64,000 nucleotides of DNA from Branchipolynoe longqiensis (GCA_030323885.1 CM059192.1:62551593-62615592), one strand, 5' to 3'. Numbered from the stretch's first letter, positions 1 through 11,500 are shown. Program-made: numbers and translations. Notes: a model not told the origin generated them from the letters alone.

Positions 1-876
1 CAGACTAACGGGCATGCACAGTTTAAAAGCCTCATATCCCGTGATCTCCACCATCACCCAACTCCGCCGGTGTCTCCTTCGAGCCTCCCCTAAAAGCCCC
101 ACCCTGTTAAGTCCACGCGTGCGCAGAGGCTGGCGTCGACCACCCCTCCATCAGATCGCAGCACTCGTACTTCAGCCATGGTCGCGCCTACCTCCTCCGC
201 CAACCTTCGGCCCTCTCCTCCATATTGGTTGAATAATACTTTTGTTTATTTGCACTTTCTCGTCGAATCATTCCTAATCAAATCGTTCGCGTTGTTACTA
301 TTGTGCTTTATTTTGAAGGGAATTACCCCCCACCCCCCACCCCCCACACGAGGTTCCCCACAGGTTGGTGTTGACGGTGTTTAAATGAGACCCGTGTTCC
401 CGCCACTAATCGCGCTTTCGTGGTCTCAAGCACTAGGGGCTTTGTCAATGGTATCTGACAATGGACCATTCCGTCGGTTTCCCTGGTTTAATTCTGCCGA
501 GTTCTCGTATGATTTAGCTGGCCTTTTAGCTGTTTTTGCGTGTACGATATATGGTTGGTTGTACAGGTAGATTGTGGCAATGTCCGTGACCTACATACGG
601 AGTATGTACTGGCTGAGAACTGCAAGTAGCCCAACCTGAAGCTGGCCGACAGGTTACAACCTACATCAGTCTCTCTGGCTATAGGACTAGGAAGGGTGCA
701 ACCCAGCCCACGTGACGACCATGACCACATGACCCCCACCTAGCCCGCCGTGGGAGGGTGGGTGAGGTCGGTTTAACAGATGGTCAGGGAGCGGCCCTTG
801 GCGGAACGATGCCCCTCCGGTGTTGGGCAGTGTCGTAAAACTTCATTTTTAGCAATCAAGTTATAATCAGCTTTTT
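1..876. other. Unassigned DNA at the left edge
   Basis: No gene is supported. The first ~230 bases are C-rich and open in two overlapping plus frames, but without a recognisable domain, which is what pyrimidine-rich DNA gives by chance. Bases 327-349 hold a short C/A-rich run. I see no terminal repeats or splice-bounded exon. Confidence 0.4.
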
Positions 877-1100
877 GTTGTTGTTGTAAATATAGTTTAT
901 TCATTGAATAAAGTCTTTTGTCAGCGTCGCGGCACTGGTCATCCAGCCATGTGATAATACAGTTATTTACAAGATATGTATATGTAGTCTGATATTGTCA
1001 TCAGCAGCTAGCTCAAGTCAGCTGAACTAACAATATTAATCATTCCAAGACTTACATATGGTATAGTTTGACAATTCACATCTAAAATAGTAGTTATATG
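877..1100. repeat. Dispersed repeat R1, copy 1
   Basis: About 210 bases closely match 26791-26995 in the same orientation. Both begin with a TTG-rich stretch followed by TAAATATAGTTTATTCATTG and run through the same core to around 1100. On the minus strand the TTG run would be an ACA-rich tail, as seen at the 3' end of some SINEs or LINEs. No coding content is visible. The family is not recognised. Confidence 0.7.
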
Positions 1101-1348
1101 TTCTATGCATACATACTTAAATACATTTTTTTGTTTTTTTTCTTGAAGATTTATACTGCATATCATGGATAAGTCTGAATAGACTTGTTTTCAGCATTAG
1201 ACAGTTTGTAGATAGAAAGCCCGAGCCTACACTTTTACCGACCCAAGGGATTTTTAACCTCCCACACCACATAGACATGGTATGAGAGCAACTGGCCTTT
1301 GATGATGCTGTAAGTTCTACACAGCAGTGGAAATCCAAATTGGCAGAG

Positions 1349-1437
1349 GTGCGGGCTACGGGAATCGAACCCCCACCCTTCAGATTAGGAGTCAGACCTA
1401 GAAAAAAGTTAGACACTCTAACCACTCCGCCACAGAG
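1349..1437 (-). repeat. tRNA-like sequence, probably a tRNA-derived SINE head
   Basis: The minus strand shows an A-box-like TGGCGGAGTGG and a B-box-like GGTTCGATTCC with tRNA spacing. Between them is a stem-loop whose seven-base loop would put CCT at the anticodon position. An extra stretch lies between the D-arm and anticodon arm, and the acceptor ends do not pair. A functional tRNA is therefore unlikely, and a pol III-derived SINE head or a tRNA pseudogene fits better. Confidence 0.55.
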
Positions 1438-1894
1438 ATTATTGATTAGACCATTACATTACGGAGTGGTTATGTGCAGTTTCCCTTCACCTACATTGCT
1501 GTGAATTGCATAATTATCATGTTGTAGGAGATAGCATTTTGAGATGGAGTGTTAGTAGAATGGTTTGTTTATTCTGTTAGATAGAGTGTGGTTAGCTTGT
1601 ACTAAGTTGTAAGGTTATGCTTAAAACATTAATACCTTGGGTGTGTTTTTGATGACATGAAGTAGTTTGAGTAATTAGGTTGTTAGTAATGATGGAATAA
1701 ACTATGCTTGGAGGATTGTACATTTCAGTCATTTAGTAGTCTAGTACAGTCTTTATTAGTGTTTATGTTTATAGCAATGCTACCAGACTGATATACATTT
1801 TCTGAATTTGATGGGCAAATAATTTGTAAGGTGGATAACTTGGTTTGTTGGCAGCAGGTAAGGGAGCGTGCGGGGTGGGGGGCTGACCATAGGT

Positions 1895-2680
1895 GCTTAT
1901 AATAGATAGATAATTAAATATGGCGACCTCATCACTAGGCCTGTGGAAGGGCCTGATTGGCTTGGTGAATTCTTACCAGGTGCTTGAATTCCAGTTGTGT
2001 CTGTTCATGTCTAATTCTGACTGGGAGTTCATTCCATAATTTGCTGTCTTTGTAGATAGGGGCTCTTGTCAGTCTATTTGTGAGTGGTTTAGGAACTTTG
2101 AGGAGTGTAGCATCCCCCTGCCTGGTAACTCTGGTGGTACGGTCTATGTAGTTTTCATCCTTGGCTCTGATAAACATAAGAGATAGCAGATGTGCATCTC
2201 TCCTTTGGCTCAGGTGTGTGATATTAGATCCAGTGTCCATCTCATTCACTGAGAGAACTTTGCCCCTATATACTGTTCTAAGAGCCCGGTTTTGGGTTCT
2301 CTGTAATTTATTTTCTTGTTGTTTTGTTAAAAGGCCAAAGATTAGATCATTACAATCTATTATTGGCAAGTTGCCTTATACAGTTTGAGTGCCGTGTTCT
2401 CACTCATGTAACGTCTTATTTTTCTAAAGGTTGGCATTCTCATACCTAGAATTTGGTTCAGCCTCGATAGTTGCTGGTTCACATTCAGTGTAGAGTCAAG
2501 TGTGGTTCCTAAGTATCTGTACGAGTTCAATTCTCTTAGCACTGCATTGCTCTATATTTTGTGCTTGAAATTTTCTAGATTTTGTTCCAAATATCACATA
2601 TTCAGATTTGTGTGTGTTTAAGGTAAGTTTGTTATTAGAACACCAAATATTGACCTTTGATCTACATGTTGTGATTTAGT
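1895..2680 (-). pseudogene. CR1/L2-like LINE, C-terminal reverse transcriptase remnant
   Basis: Minus-strand reading shows the end of a non-LTR retrotransposon polymerase. A segment around 2680-2570 has the NKLTLN motif and a FGTKSR segment. Next, around 2540-2470, comes YLGTTLDSTL, the post-palm YLG(V/T)-LD motif. Then 2369-1935 contains KLQRTQNRALR and a terminal SKLWNELPVRIR motif, typical of CR1/Jockey-type ends. The pieces lie in different frames, so at least one frameshift is present. After the stop the sequence runs into an ATCT-rich stretch near 1897-1910, a plausible short 3' tail. The 5' part is missing; the next element begins at 2688. Confidence 0.8.
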
Positions 2681-3023
2681 AGACATATAGGCATTGGGCT
2701 AGGAATGACCCACATGAGCCCCTCCCCGCCCCAGATCTTAATGAACCAAGGTTTTTTTATAGCTTTACGATGTCCCGAATATGAAAAGGAATTTTAAGAG
2801 TGAAAATATAGGGATGCAATAGCTGTTATAGCCATTAATATTAGGATACTGTATAATCGTGACGCGCATGACTTGATTTGCTATGCTGACATAATGTAGT
2901 ATTATCAGATCACATTTAACACAAACACATAGTATATAGTATTATTCAAAAGGGTGCTTATTACTTGATTGTTTGGTGTATCAACCATATTAATATGATA
3001 GAATATAAGCACATGGCTATATA

Positions 3024-3987
3024 TGGGTCGTTCTCAAAAGTTTTGTACCAATACTGTGACAGTACCACAAAATCAAAATGCTGTCAAAGTCCTATATACA
3101 AGCTTCCTCAATGTGTATGTCCCTTTGCATCTGAATAATTGACAATAAATATATTCTGACATTTTTAAGTAGGTCAAATGATGCTCACACCCAATAAATA
3201 GCAGTATAGCATGGAAACCAATTTGACTCCAAAATCAAATATTTTCCACACAAAGCTTGACATTTTTAGGGCATTTCACATGCCACTTGCTTTATAAACA
3301 GTGGTAATAATAACTTGAAACCTCATTGCTATGGTTTTGTGTTATTTGTGATGATTACCGAGAAAAGCAGAAACATATTAACAATGTAACATTCCAACTG
3401 GAATCAACAATTTTACACAAATGTTCGGCTCAAATTTAAATGTTTAGGGGCAATTTCAGGATTTGTTTTTTACTATACCATTACTGGGTTCATGCATAGA
3501 GTGTCAAATGGTGAAAATAGTTCCTGTACTGTAGCTGTACTCAGTGTTTGATACAGAGTTTCATAGTACTTGCAAGTGGAAATGAAATGTTACAATGTTA
3601 ACGAATCCAGAAAAGGTTAACTATTTCATAATTAAATTCTTTTTTTTTAGAAATACATGTCATCAACTTAATGAAGTCATTGTATATGACCATTTGAAGT
3701 GAAATGTGCTGTTGTTCAGAGGTTTTCATTAAGTTTGTGACACATTATTTTCAATGCTGTTGACAATGTCACAAATTAGTGATGTAATTTTCTATTTATT
3801 TAGCTATATCCGTTCCAATCATATACATAATACACAATATTAACATTTACTTTTGATCTAAAATATCTCCCACATTTTTGGGCTAAATGATGAAATCAAA
3901 ATATTGACACTCCAATAATGGGTTTCTTTACAATATGCATTTCAAGTAGACTACCTCAAGTGGTACACAGTTTCTGAGAATGACCCA
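3024..3987. mobile_element. MITE nested in the XPG transposon
   Basis: Inverted ends TGGGTCGTTCTCAAAAGTTT (left) and the complement of the right end, which reads GAGAATGACCCA, bound an AT-rich, non-coding 964-bp block. The flanks read TATA on both sides, so the duplication is TATA or the Tc1/mariner-type TA; the palindromic site makes this ambiguous. The whole unit lies between the TIRs of the larger transposon and so is younger than it. Confidence 0.7.
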
Positions 3988-4302
3988 TATACTAAACTAT
4001 CCTCCGCTCTCGATCGCAATAATTTTCAAAATTGTCCTGATAAAAGTCATATGTCAGTACAAAGGTGAACACATTATATTCTTATAATACTGACATTTCT
4101 ACATTGAATAGAACATATGAACATGGTGAATATTATTCTGTTACAAAACTGAGCAAGTAAATTATTTTATCCATCATTACTATACCTATCATTATCAAAG
4201 TCTACATCAATAAGTCCATGTTGAAGGGTGAATGTATCGTCTCTAGAAGATTCCACATCATCGTCATCACTCTCATCAGTTTCCTGAAGATGGTCTGTAG
4301 TA

Positions 4303-4910
4303 TCACAGTTTTCTTTGTTTCTTGTTGTTTTGCATCCTAGCAACATCTAAGGTTATTTCAGTATGGGTTACCGGTAGTGTCATCATCAAGTGCCTGAGGT
4401 AGTATCCTTCAATCCTACCATAGTGGTTCCAACATATCATTAATCTTCGTCCATTAATGACCTTCTGGAGCAGGTACATATGGGTTATCTTCCAGTGCCC
4501 TTTTCGAAATGGTAACTTGGGGAGTTTGCTCATCAGATATGCTGATCCAAACTTTTCCTACAGGGTGGAAGAGATTCTAGGTTAACATTTGTAAAAGGGA
4601 CAACTTCTTTTTTTGAGCAAAGATCATTGACTTTGATGTATTGCACTGATTCCACACTACTGATTCTCGGCTGACCATTCACAGCACACGTGAAGGCATC
4701 AAATTCAGTGATGAGCTCATCAGTGACTGTCCAACAGTCACCCAATTTGGACAAAGTGTCTGCATATTTTGGAGATTTTATCAGCACCTTGATGGCTTTT
4801 ACTTTTCCAAGTCCCTTGAATGCACTTGTTGTATCACATCCAGAATATGCATGGAGTACCATAAGAGATGTACTGTACTGAGGTGTGCAAGATTCAGCAA
4901 GTTCTGTCAT
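4303..4910 (-). pseudogene. XPG/FEN-like nuclease part of the transposon protein
   Basis: Two abutting minus-strand reading frames (4910-4533 and 4533-4303) hold the C-terminal part of the transposon protein. Residues ~20-45 of the first read as a GCDTTSAFKGLGKVKA-type segment. This resembles the GCD-x-x-x-x-(I/F)-x-G-(I/L)-G-x-x-x-A helix-two-turn-helix signature of FEN-1/XPG nucleases, which grips duplex DNA behind the active site. A following PPCRKSLDQHI stretch recalls repetitive proteins common in invertebrate genomes. The frame breaks at 4533, and no N-terminal acidic cluster is visible in the same frame. I take it to be a transposase-associated nuclease remnant. The motif match is by eye only. 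Confidence 0.6.
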
Positions 4911-5609
4911 ATTCAGTAGTCTGATTGTTTCTCATGCCCGTATCGTACAGAATTGTTATGCCATTCAATTTGTGGGCATAATGCAGAAGGATAAAAAATA
5001 CATCAGTGTCTTTAGACTTTTCGCTGTAGTAGATATACCCTTTGCTCTTGGTATACATACACTATTGAATGATTCTTGTGTCAGACTCTTCCTGTGAGGA
5101 TTGGAGTGAAGCAATCACAGTATTCTTATTTGTATGTCCATGTTCAGATGCAGGCTAGCTTCCCATGTCACACACCAGTTACCTGTTGAAACTGTAATCT
5201 TAGGGGCATAATCATCTCAGCTCCACTCTTTGACTAACAGTTGGATGAACTGTCGCTTCTTGTCATTATTGGCAAGAAACATTTTCCAATCAATTTGACT
5301 TTTTGTGTTTTCTCCCTGATAATCAGTTTCTTTGTTAATCTTTGTTGATGTCATTCAATATATTTGATGGAGTTTGAATGGTATGACTCTGTGCTGAATA
5401 TAAACCATCATCATGTCAAAAATATGCTGACAAATAAGTTTGAAATTTCCTGGAATCTTTTACAGCAAGTAGAATGGTGCATTACCATCATAAATGACCA
5501 GCAGTTCCTTCAATGGTGGCAAGGCCGCATTGGATACACTCTTACTCACATAATTGGCCGCTTTAGACATGGCAGACTTTACAAAGAAGCCATCTGCGGT
5601 GGTCAAACT

Positions 5610-7215
5610 CTAGGGAACTGGTATCATAGGATACACGGGTAGCTTTTCCAGATCTATGTGGATATTCCCATCTCTTTGACACTTGACAAATAGTTGGAAC
5701 ACAATGTTATTCTCTGGCCTGTATGGTATTACCTTGTTACTGCTGGTAGTGACCTTTGTTACTTTGTTCAGGTTCTCCGGTGGTTTCAGTTTCAATGTCT
5801 TTATGGGCTGGAATAAGTCTTTTCCAGTTTCAAGACGGCTATTGATGAAGTCTTTTTTAGCTGCATAACCAGTGTTTTCTACTTTAGAACATCCCTGGTA
5901 ATTTAATGAGTCATGGTGGCTCCTGAAGAAAGTATGATGAGGTCATTAGTCTCAGCATCGAATGGATTCATGAACCTATGTACAACATCTTTCGCTTTCT
6001 TCACTCTTATCTCACTCTTATTGACCGCAGCTGATCTGACATCCCAATGCTTATTATTTGTGCTGTTGGGAGCTAAGTCTATCATATGCATTGTCACATT
6101 TACATACTGTCACCGCGAATGTGTGGAGCAAACCCATCTTTGGTAGGCATTGAAGTTTGTTAACAGGCCAGTCACTCCAGAACCTGAAGAGCGATACGTT
6201 TTTGCATAACACAGGAACATCTCGTCCATCGTCTTGTCAACATCAGTACGGTTACCTGTGATGAGTGACTATGCAACACTGAATGCTCCTAATTTTAGAA
6301 GCTCACTTGCAACTAAATGGGAGATTTTGAGGTTTACATGGAATACAGAGAAGCAAGTTAGATATCTAGCATAGTTTTGTCCTCCATAACTGAAGAATAG
6401 ATCAGGCATCATGTTGAGAGTATGGACATACAGATGAAAGTTGTTATCCTTCACAGCTTCCAACAAAACCAACACCAGCCATATGTGGTTCCTGTAGGAG
6501 ATCCAGAACTGTGCTGTTTTTCCGATTGAACCACCTCCAGCTTGCATGCAGAATTCTTTATACTAATCAACTATTTTCATGAGATCATCATTGCTGATTG
6601 CCTGTTGACCTGACTCAATACCAGGAGATCGGAAAAGATGCCTCAGTGTATCCCTTGTCTCATCAGGAAGTGAGGTAAGTAGTTCATCGCCACCTCTACT
6701 GGTCAGAAACTTCTCAAACAATAGCTGCTCCAATGCTTCAAGGAACACCTTGTGGCAGTGCATTGCCCTTCCATAGTGCTTGCCTATGATAACTCCATTA
6801 AGATATCCTGATGTGATCAAGCCAGCTTCTAGAAGAATGTCAGACAGCCACCAACCTGCCATCTTTTTGCCGACCATTTTCAGATAAGCACAGACTAGAT
6901 GGAAAGAACCAAGCATAATGATGTGTTTCTGGTGTCTTTGAGGATGATTCCAGACCAAGAGATATGCCTTCATACACACTCCCAGATTGAAGGTTGTTAT
7001 AACATAGTACTGGTTCACCTGCACTGTAACCTGTTCAGCATATCTAAGACATTTCTGAATGGTGCTATATTCTGTGATAGGTTATGACAAGGGAATAGTC
7101 TAAAACTGTGAGTGTATCTGGGACCTTCCCTATCAGGGAGATGAATCCTGACAATCCCGGCACAAAACGCTGGTCTGAATACAGGATTCAGCCAATTAGC
7201 CATATCATCTGACAT
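5610..7215 (-). pseudogene. N-terminal and central parts of the same transposon protein, frame-broken
   Basis: Successive minus-strand frames (7215-7015, 7024-6563, 6547-6269, 6097-5903, 5795-5610) run in one direction and in order toward the XPG-like segment, as expected of one long gene cut by indels and stops. The 7024-6563 piece includes GSFHLVCAYLK and a LNGVIIGKHYGRA stretch. The 6547-6269 piece has FWISYRNHIWL and QNYARYLT. These match my memory of a widespread uncharacterised invertebrate repeat protein that co-occurs with the HAYSGCDTTSAF motif, so this is probably the transposase body. I cannot point to a DDE triad. Confidence 0.55.
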
Positions 7216-7436
7216 TTGTTGGATATGTTGTTTGCCAAGAATCCTTCATCATGTGAGTGCTGCTGAATTATACAGTATCCTAATATTAATGGCCTTAACA
7301 GCTATTGCATCCCTATATTTTCACTGTTAAAATTCCTTTTTATTCAGGACATCCTAAAGCTATAAAAAAAACATTGGTTCATTAAGATGTGGGGGGGGGG
7401 GGTGCACGTGGGTCATTCCTAGCCCATGGCCTAATA

Positions 7437-7975
7437 TTTTTATTTTTATTCTCACAGTGTTCCCACTTTATTGATCGAATACTTAATTATTCTGTCAGGA
7501 TTGAGGTAAGACATTTGAAAGCATCTAAATAAACACCCAAGTAAGAGACACCACACATTGTTTGGTAGGAAGAATAATGTTTAAAATATCACATACATAC
7601 GGTCAGTATTCACAACGAACACAACTAAAAGAAGGGTACAATTAACGCTGTCAGGTGTTTGCCTTAGTGTGCCGCAGCTATCTCCACGAGCAGAATCTTA
7701 ATCTGACCGTGCAGCACGTGTCGGGCGGGTTAACATCTGTATGACTCAAATGATGAGCTCACCATGCTGCTGCTGGCCACCATAAGTGTTTGAACACCAA
7801 CAGACACACGTCTGGCCGGCAGTGTGAAAAGACAAATACAAAACACGTTCCATGGGCGGCATTGATACGGGCATTGGGCCCAGAAAGCCTTACAACAGCA
7901 TAGGGTCGGCGGCAGTGTGAAAAGACAAAACACGTTCCCAGAACCAGCCGTTACAATGGGCGGCATTTAGATACG
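7437..7975. other. Unassigned spacer with a degenerate ~100-bp duplication
   Basis: No coding support. Bases ~7817-7905 and ~7912-8005 share a diverged unit: GCAGTGTGAAAAGACAAA, then an ACACGTTCC segment, then GGGCGGCATT and GGCATT(C/G)GGGCCCAGAAA. The second copy runs into the Gypsy reverse transcriptase remnant at ~7976. Confidence 0.45.
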
Positions 7976-8770
7976 GTGGCATTCGGGCCCAGAAACAGCC
8001 TACAACAAGCAGTATTTAGTTATAGCGGTCTAGGTCTCATTAAACCCAATGCTGTCATTCATGTTGATAAACTTGTACTGCCTGTTGTCGACCCACAAAT
8101 GAGAATCCCATACACAATTCAGCACAGAGTGCATGACGAGTTAAATCGTATGGTAAAATTAGGTGTCATAACAGAACAAGACGAACCAACTGAATTGGTT
8201 AACTGAATTACCATTGTTAAAAACGTAATAAGATCAGAATCTGTCTCGATCTGACTAAGTTAAACAAAGCCCATTTCCGACTAAAACTATATATGAAATC
8301 ATCGCCAAAACGGCCGATGCACAATATTTCACAGTTCTAGGCAACATGACAGGCTACTGGCAGATAGAATTAGAACCTCAAAGCTTGCTATTTGCACGTT
8401 CAACATGCCATGGGGCCGATATCGGTACACCCTTTCAATGCCTTTTAGTATTAAAAAAAAAGCAGGTGATATTTACATTCAGGAAATGCACCATGTCATG
8501 GGCGATCTCCCCGGAGTGGAGATAGTCACAGATGCTATCCTAGTATATGGGTCAACTGTAAAAGAACATAACGATAGTTAAAAAGCAGTGCTAGACAGGG
8601 CAAGATAAGTGAATTTGAAATTAAACGCAACCAAGTTGTTAATTTGCAAAACCTAAGTAAAAAAAGTGGGACACCAGCTAACACAGCAGGGCATAACACA
8701 GGATTCAGACAGAATACAAGCAATAGTTGATGTGCCAGAGCCACAAGACAAGTAAGGTGTACAGCGATTC
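7976..8770 (+). pseudogene. Gypsy reverse transcriptase remnant
   Basis: The first 230 bases encode the usual N-terminal entry of a Gypsy RT, with a VDPQMRIPYTIQHRVHDELN-type segment followed by MVKLGVITEQDEPTE. Further on, in shifting frames, are a GYWQIEL box near 8350 and a GDLPGVEIV segment followed by TDAILVYG near 8520. The usual catalytic DD pair at that box is D then A here, so one metal-binding aspartate is lost. Several in-frame stops follow (for example near 8580 and 8607). The gene cannot encode an active polymerase. Confidence 0.85.
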
Positions 8771-9337
8771 TTGGGTATGGTTGGGTACGGACACAAATTC
8801 ATACCAAACATGCCCGAAATTGCAAAACCATTGCGTACACTCCTGAGCAAAGACGTTGTGTGGCACTGGCAAAAAGAACAACAGGATACATATGACATGT
8901 TCAAAACTAATCTAAAAACTACTCCTGTACTGTCATACTATAATGTCGATAAGCCCATTGTCATTCAAGTAGACGCATGTCAATCTGGACTGGGTGTAGC
9001 CATAGTACAAGAAGGTAGACCCATCGCATTCGCATCCCAAGCTTTAGACCAAGCACAAAGTGGATATGCCACCATGGAAAAAGAAATGTTAACGATATGT
9101 TTCGGCTGTCAGAAATTCCATGACTACATTTTCGGAAAAGAAGTACAAATTCAGACAGAGCACAACTCTCTTGTGGCAATCATGCAAAAGCCCATTCACA
9201 AATTGTCATCTCGAATGCAATGTATGCAAATGCCACTGCAGAACTGCAATGTAAAGTTAAACCATGTTAAGGGGTCCCTGATGTTTTTTTGCAGACACAT
9301 TGTCGAGAGCGCACAGTGCAGAAGTCGGGCAGACTGA
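8771..9337 (+). pseudogene. Gypsy RT connection and RNase H remnant
   Basis: An open stretch of 188 codons starts with the connection segment (GHKFIPNMPEIAKPLRTLLS) and runs through RNase H: VDACQSGLG near residues 65-73, PIAFASQALD, then ATMEKEMLTI with its catalytic-type glutamate. A DHK-like site reads EHNSLVAIMQKP, where D is replaced by E. The reading breaks near 9285, where the usual ADTLSRA segment slips frame at a T run. RNase H in this family degrades the RNA of the RNA-DNA hybrid. Confidence 0.85.
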
Positions 9338-9812
9338 CCTGTTCGATGACACACTGAGTGTTATTGCAATCGATGCGCAGCCATCAAAACTGTTAATTAA
9401 AATAATCAAAGAGTAAATGAGTGCACTATCTAAGAACAGGGTGAAAGAATGCTGTAACAAATCAACAAATCAACAAATCTGAATGGAACAGGATCCTCTC
9501 CCACAAGCCTGCATGTCACCCAAGTAGATGTACATAGTAGGCTAAGGTATCATACTCAGACTAGACCAACAAAAAGGAAAATTATAAAAAAACTAACATA
9601 GGCTATTACTAACATTAACAACCAAAATTGCAGAAGGCTGACCTGAACAGACACAGGTAAACACTCTGGGCAAAGGAACAGATCAAGACAGCACCACAGC
9701 TGTCCAGCATTGAAAAAAAGCACCCTCACAGGAGCTTATACGTTATGGGTAGAGTAAATACCTCGTCAATAATTTTTTTTTTTTTTTAAAAGAGTATGAA
9801 ATTGATGACACA

Positions 9813-10322
9813 ATGCGCCAGCTGAAAAACAAAGTCGAAAATGTGTGGGACACAGCACAGTCACGAACACCACCTTGTTTAAGACAATACGTCCCATATA
9901 AAGACATGTTAACAGAAGAAAACAATTTTGTCATGAAAGGTAACCATATAGTAGTTCTGGAAAAAGTAAGAGACAAAATGATAGAAGGACTTCACGAAAC
10001 ACACTTAGGTATAACTAAGTCATAACAACTAGCAAGAGATTGCATGTTCTGGCCAAACATCAACACACAATTGAAGACAGAGTAAGCAGTTGCGACACAT
10101 GTAAAAACAACACAAAACATTTAAGTCACGAATCTGACGAATTCACACAAGACTATGGCTTTCAAACCATATATTTGAGCCCCCAATATCCGCCAAGTAA
10201 TGGCAAAATCAAACAATTTGTGCAAACAATCAAAAACATGTTAAAAAAGTGCATAAATACGCAAACATACTTTCAATTAGCTTTATTGAACTATAGGAAC
10301 ACACCACTGTCGGTGCTGGATG
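9813..10322 (+). pseudogene. Gypsy integrase, N-terminal and partial core
   Basis: Bases 9813-10025 give a pre-integrase linker and an HHCC zinc-finger start (MIEGLHETHLGI). The frame then stops and continues with ARDCMFWPNIN and SSCDTCK in other frames, giving the two cysteines. The first half of the DDE core is missing: the sequence jumps from the zinc finger to DYGFQTIYLSPQYPPSNGKI and FQLALLNYRNTPLS. The third catalytic acid is not visible, as the position after SNG carries K-I. The SINE interrupts directly after the NTPLS segment. Confidence 0.8.
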
Positions 10323-10617
10323 TATTGCTTGTTTATTTGTTGTTGTTTTACGACCTAGCAACATTTAAGGTTATATCAGGACGGGTACCGACTTGTGACA
10401 GTGTGCACTCATTGCGACTTTATAGTGCTGCCCCACTGGGAGACCAGGCTGCCAGCACCATGACCTGATATCCCCCTCAGTCACATTATCCTGACACTGA
10501 GCCAACCAGTCCCAGCCCTATGCTAATAATGAAATGGCTAGGAAGCAACAAGTATACATTTTTAAGTCACTGGTTTGACTCGACCAGTGTTCGAACCCAC
10601 GATCCACCAACACGGGA
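10323..10617 (-). mobile_element. SINE inserted in Gypsy integrase
   Basis: A 295-bp block is flanked by the direct repeat GCTGGATG at 10315-10322 and 10618-10625, a clean target duplication. On the minus strand it begins near a B-box-like GGTTCGAAC and ends in TTGCTAGGTCGTAAAACAAC followed by CAA/TAA-rich sequence. The same family is found in plus orientation at 41402-41630, and as 3' tails only at 50030-50092 and 53162-53225. Integrase coding resumes on the other side with LMSRRLR. Confidence 0.8.
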
Positions 10618-10625
10618 GCTGGATG

Positions 10626-10962
10626 CATCCTCAGAGCAAATGCTCATGAGCAGAAGACTAAGGTCACGCATACAGACAGCAAAAATAAATCTTAGACCAG
10701 AAACACTGAACGTTAAAAATTCACAAACTACAAAACGACAATGAAGCCAGAAAGCTTTCCACGACCAAAAGTGTGGCAAAGGCACAAGCCCTTAAGGCCT
10801 GGCGATAGCATTCAATATAAAAATCAATTGGGGGAATGGAGGAAGGGGAGAGTAATGTGTCGTAAAGGTATGTCGGGAAGAGAATATCAAGTCACAAACG
10901 AGTCAGGAAACATATTGCATAGAAACAGAATTCAATTCATAAGAATACCCGAAATACCATAG
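10626..10962 (+). pseudogene. Gypsy integrase C-terminus
   Basis: After the SINE the frame resumes with LMSRRLRSRIQTAKI and RPETLNVKN, then, after a stop and a frame change at ~10741, LRPGDSIQYKNQLGEWRKGR and HRNRIQF. The last part matches the C-terminal DNA-binding tail of Gypsy integrases, which precedes the 3' untranslated region. Two breaks are visible: the stop at 10742-10744 and the SINE upstream. Confidence 0.8.
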
Positions 10963-11337
10963 CCTGAACTAATTAGGCACACACAAGGTGTGTCAGCATC
11001 ACAAGCAGCCGCAGATAATGACACAGGCACAGCCAACCTATCCAGGTCAGGTCACATGATCAGCCTGGCTAGACCTATAATTATGATAAAGACGCCAGTC
11101 AAAATGACCCACTGTGATAACCATATTATTGTTAGCATTAAGCGCTATAAGTATAACCAGGTCTATTATTCGTTATTGTTTATTTGTCTCATTGTTATAA
11201 ATGCCAAAGACTTTAAAGCCACACATGCAAGAACTTGAGTAAATAAAGGACACAATAACTCTGACAAAGAAAGTCAAGACTGATATGTTTGAGTATGTTT
11301 TATTGTTGAATATCAAAAATGCTTGTTGACGGGGGGA

Positions 11338-11500
11338 TGTAATATATGCATAGTAGAATTCCAGGCACGTGCAAGAACAAAGGAATCTGAAACTGATGAA
11401 ATGGTAGGAGAGTGGAAACCGGCTGCTGCAGTACCATGGACGGCGAAATAAAGTCACCCCTGAACGAGAAGTCAAAGCATTCAGACGTCTTACTTTTACA
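11338..11500 (+). repeat. 3' LTR of the first Gypsy element
   Basis: Starts TGTAATATATG directly after the polypurine run CGGGGGGA and ends TACTTTTACA, giving TG...CA borders and a length of 163 bp. It contains AATAAAG near 11450, a plausible polyadenylation signal. No matching 5' LTR remains to the left. Confidence 0.75.

Larger units (their letters stand above)
2688..7433 (-). mobile_element. 4.7-kb DNA transposon with ~167-bp TIRs and an XPG-like gene (Academ-like)
   Basis: The ends are long inverted repeats: 2688-2857 is nearly the reverse complement of 7267-7433, starting TAGGC and ending GCCTA. Both are flanked by ATA (2685-2687 and 7434-7436), a 3-bp target duplication. Each TIR carries a variable G/C run near its tip. 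The interior codes on the minus strand for a decayed protein that includes an XPG/FEN-1-type helix-turn motif. XPG-type nucleases are known in Academ DNA transposons, which make 3-4-bp duplications, so assignment to Academ or a relative is inference. A ~960-bp MITE is inserted at 3024-3987. The element is dead, since the gene is broken many times. Confidence 0.75.
7976..11500 (+). mobile_element. Ty3/Gypsy LTR retrotransposon, 5'-truncated and dead
   Basis: Plus-strand order is reverse transcriptase, RNase H, integrase, polypurine tract (ACGGGGGGA before 11338) and 3' LTR, the Gypsy order. No gag, protease or 5' LTR was found to the left. The coding region is full of stops and frameshifts. 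A SINE is inserted in integrase at 10323-10617. The LTR shares its end (AAGTCAAAG-CATTCAGACGT and a final TTTTACA) with the LTRs at 20423 and 39248, so these belong to related families. Confidence 0.85.
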
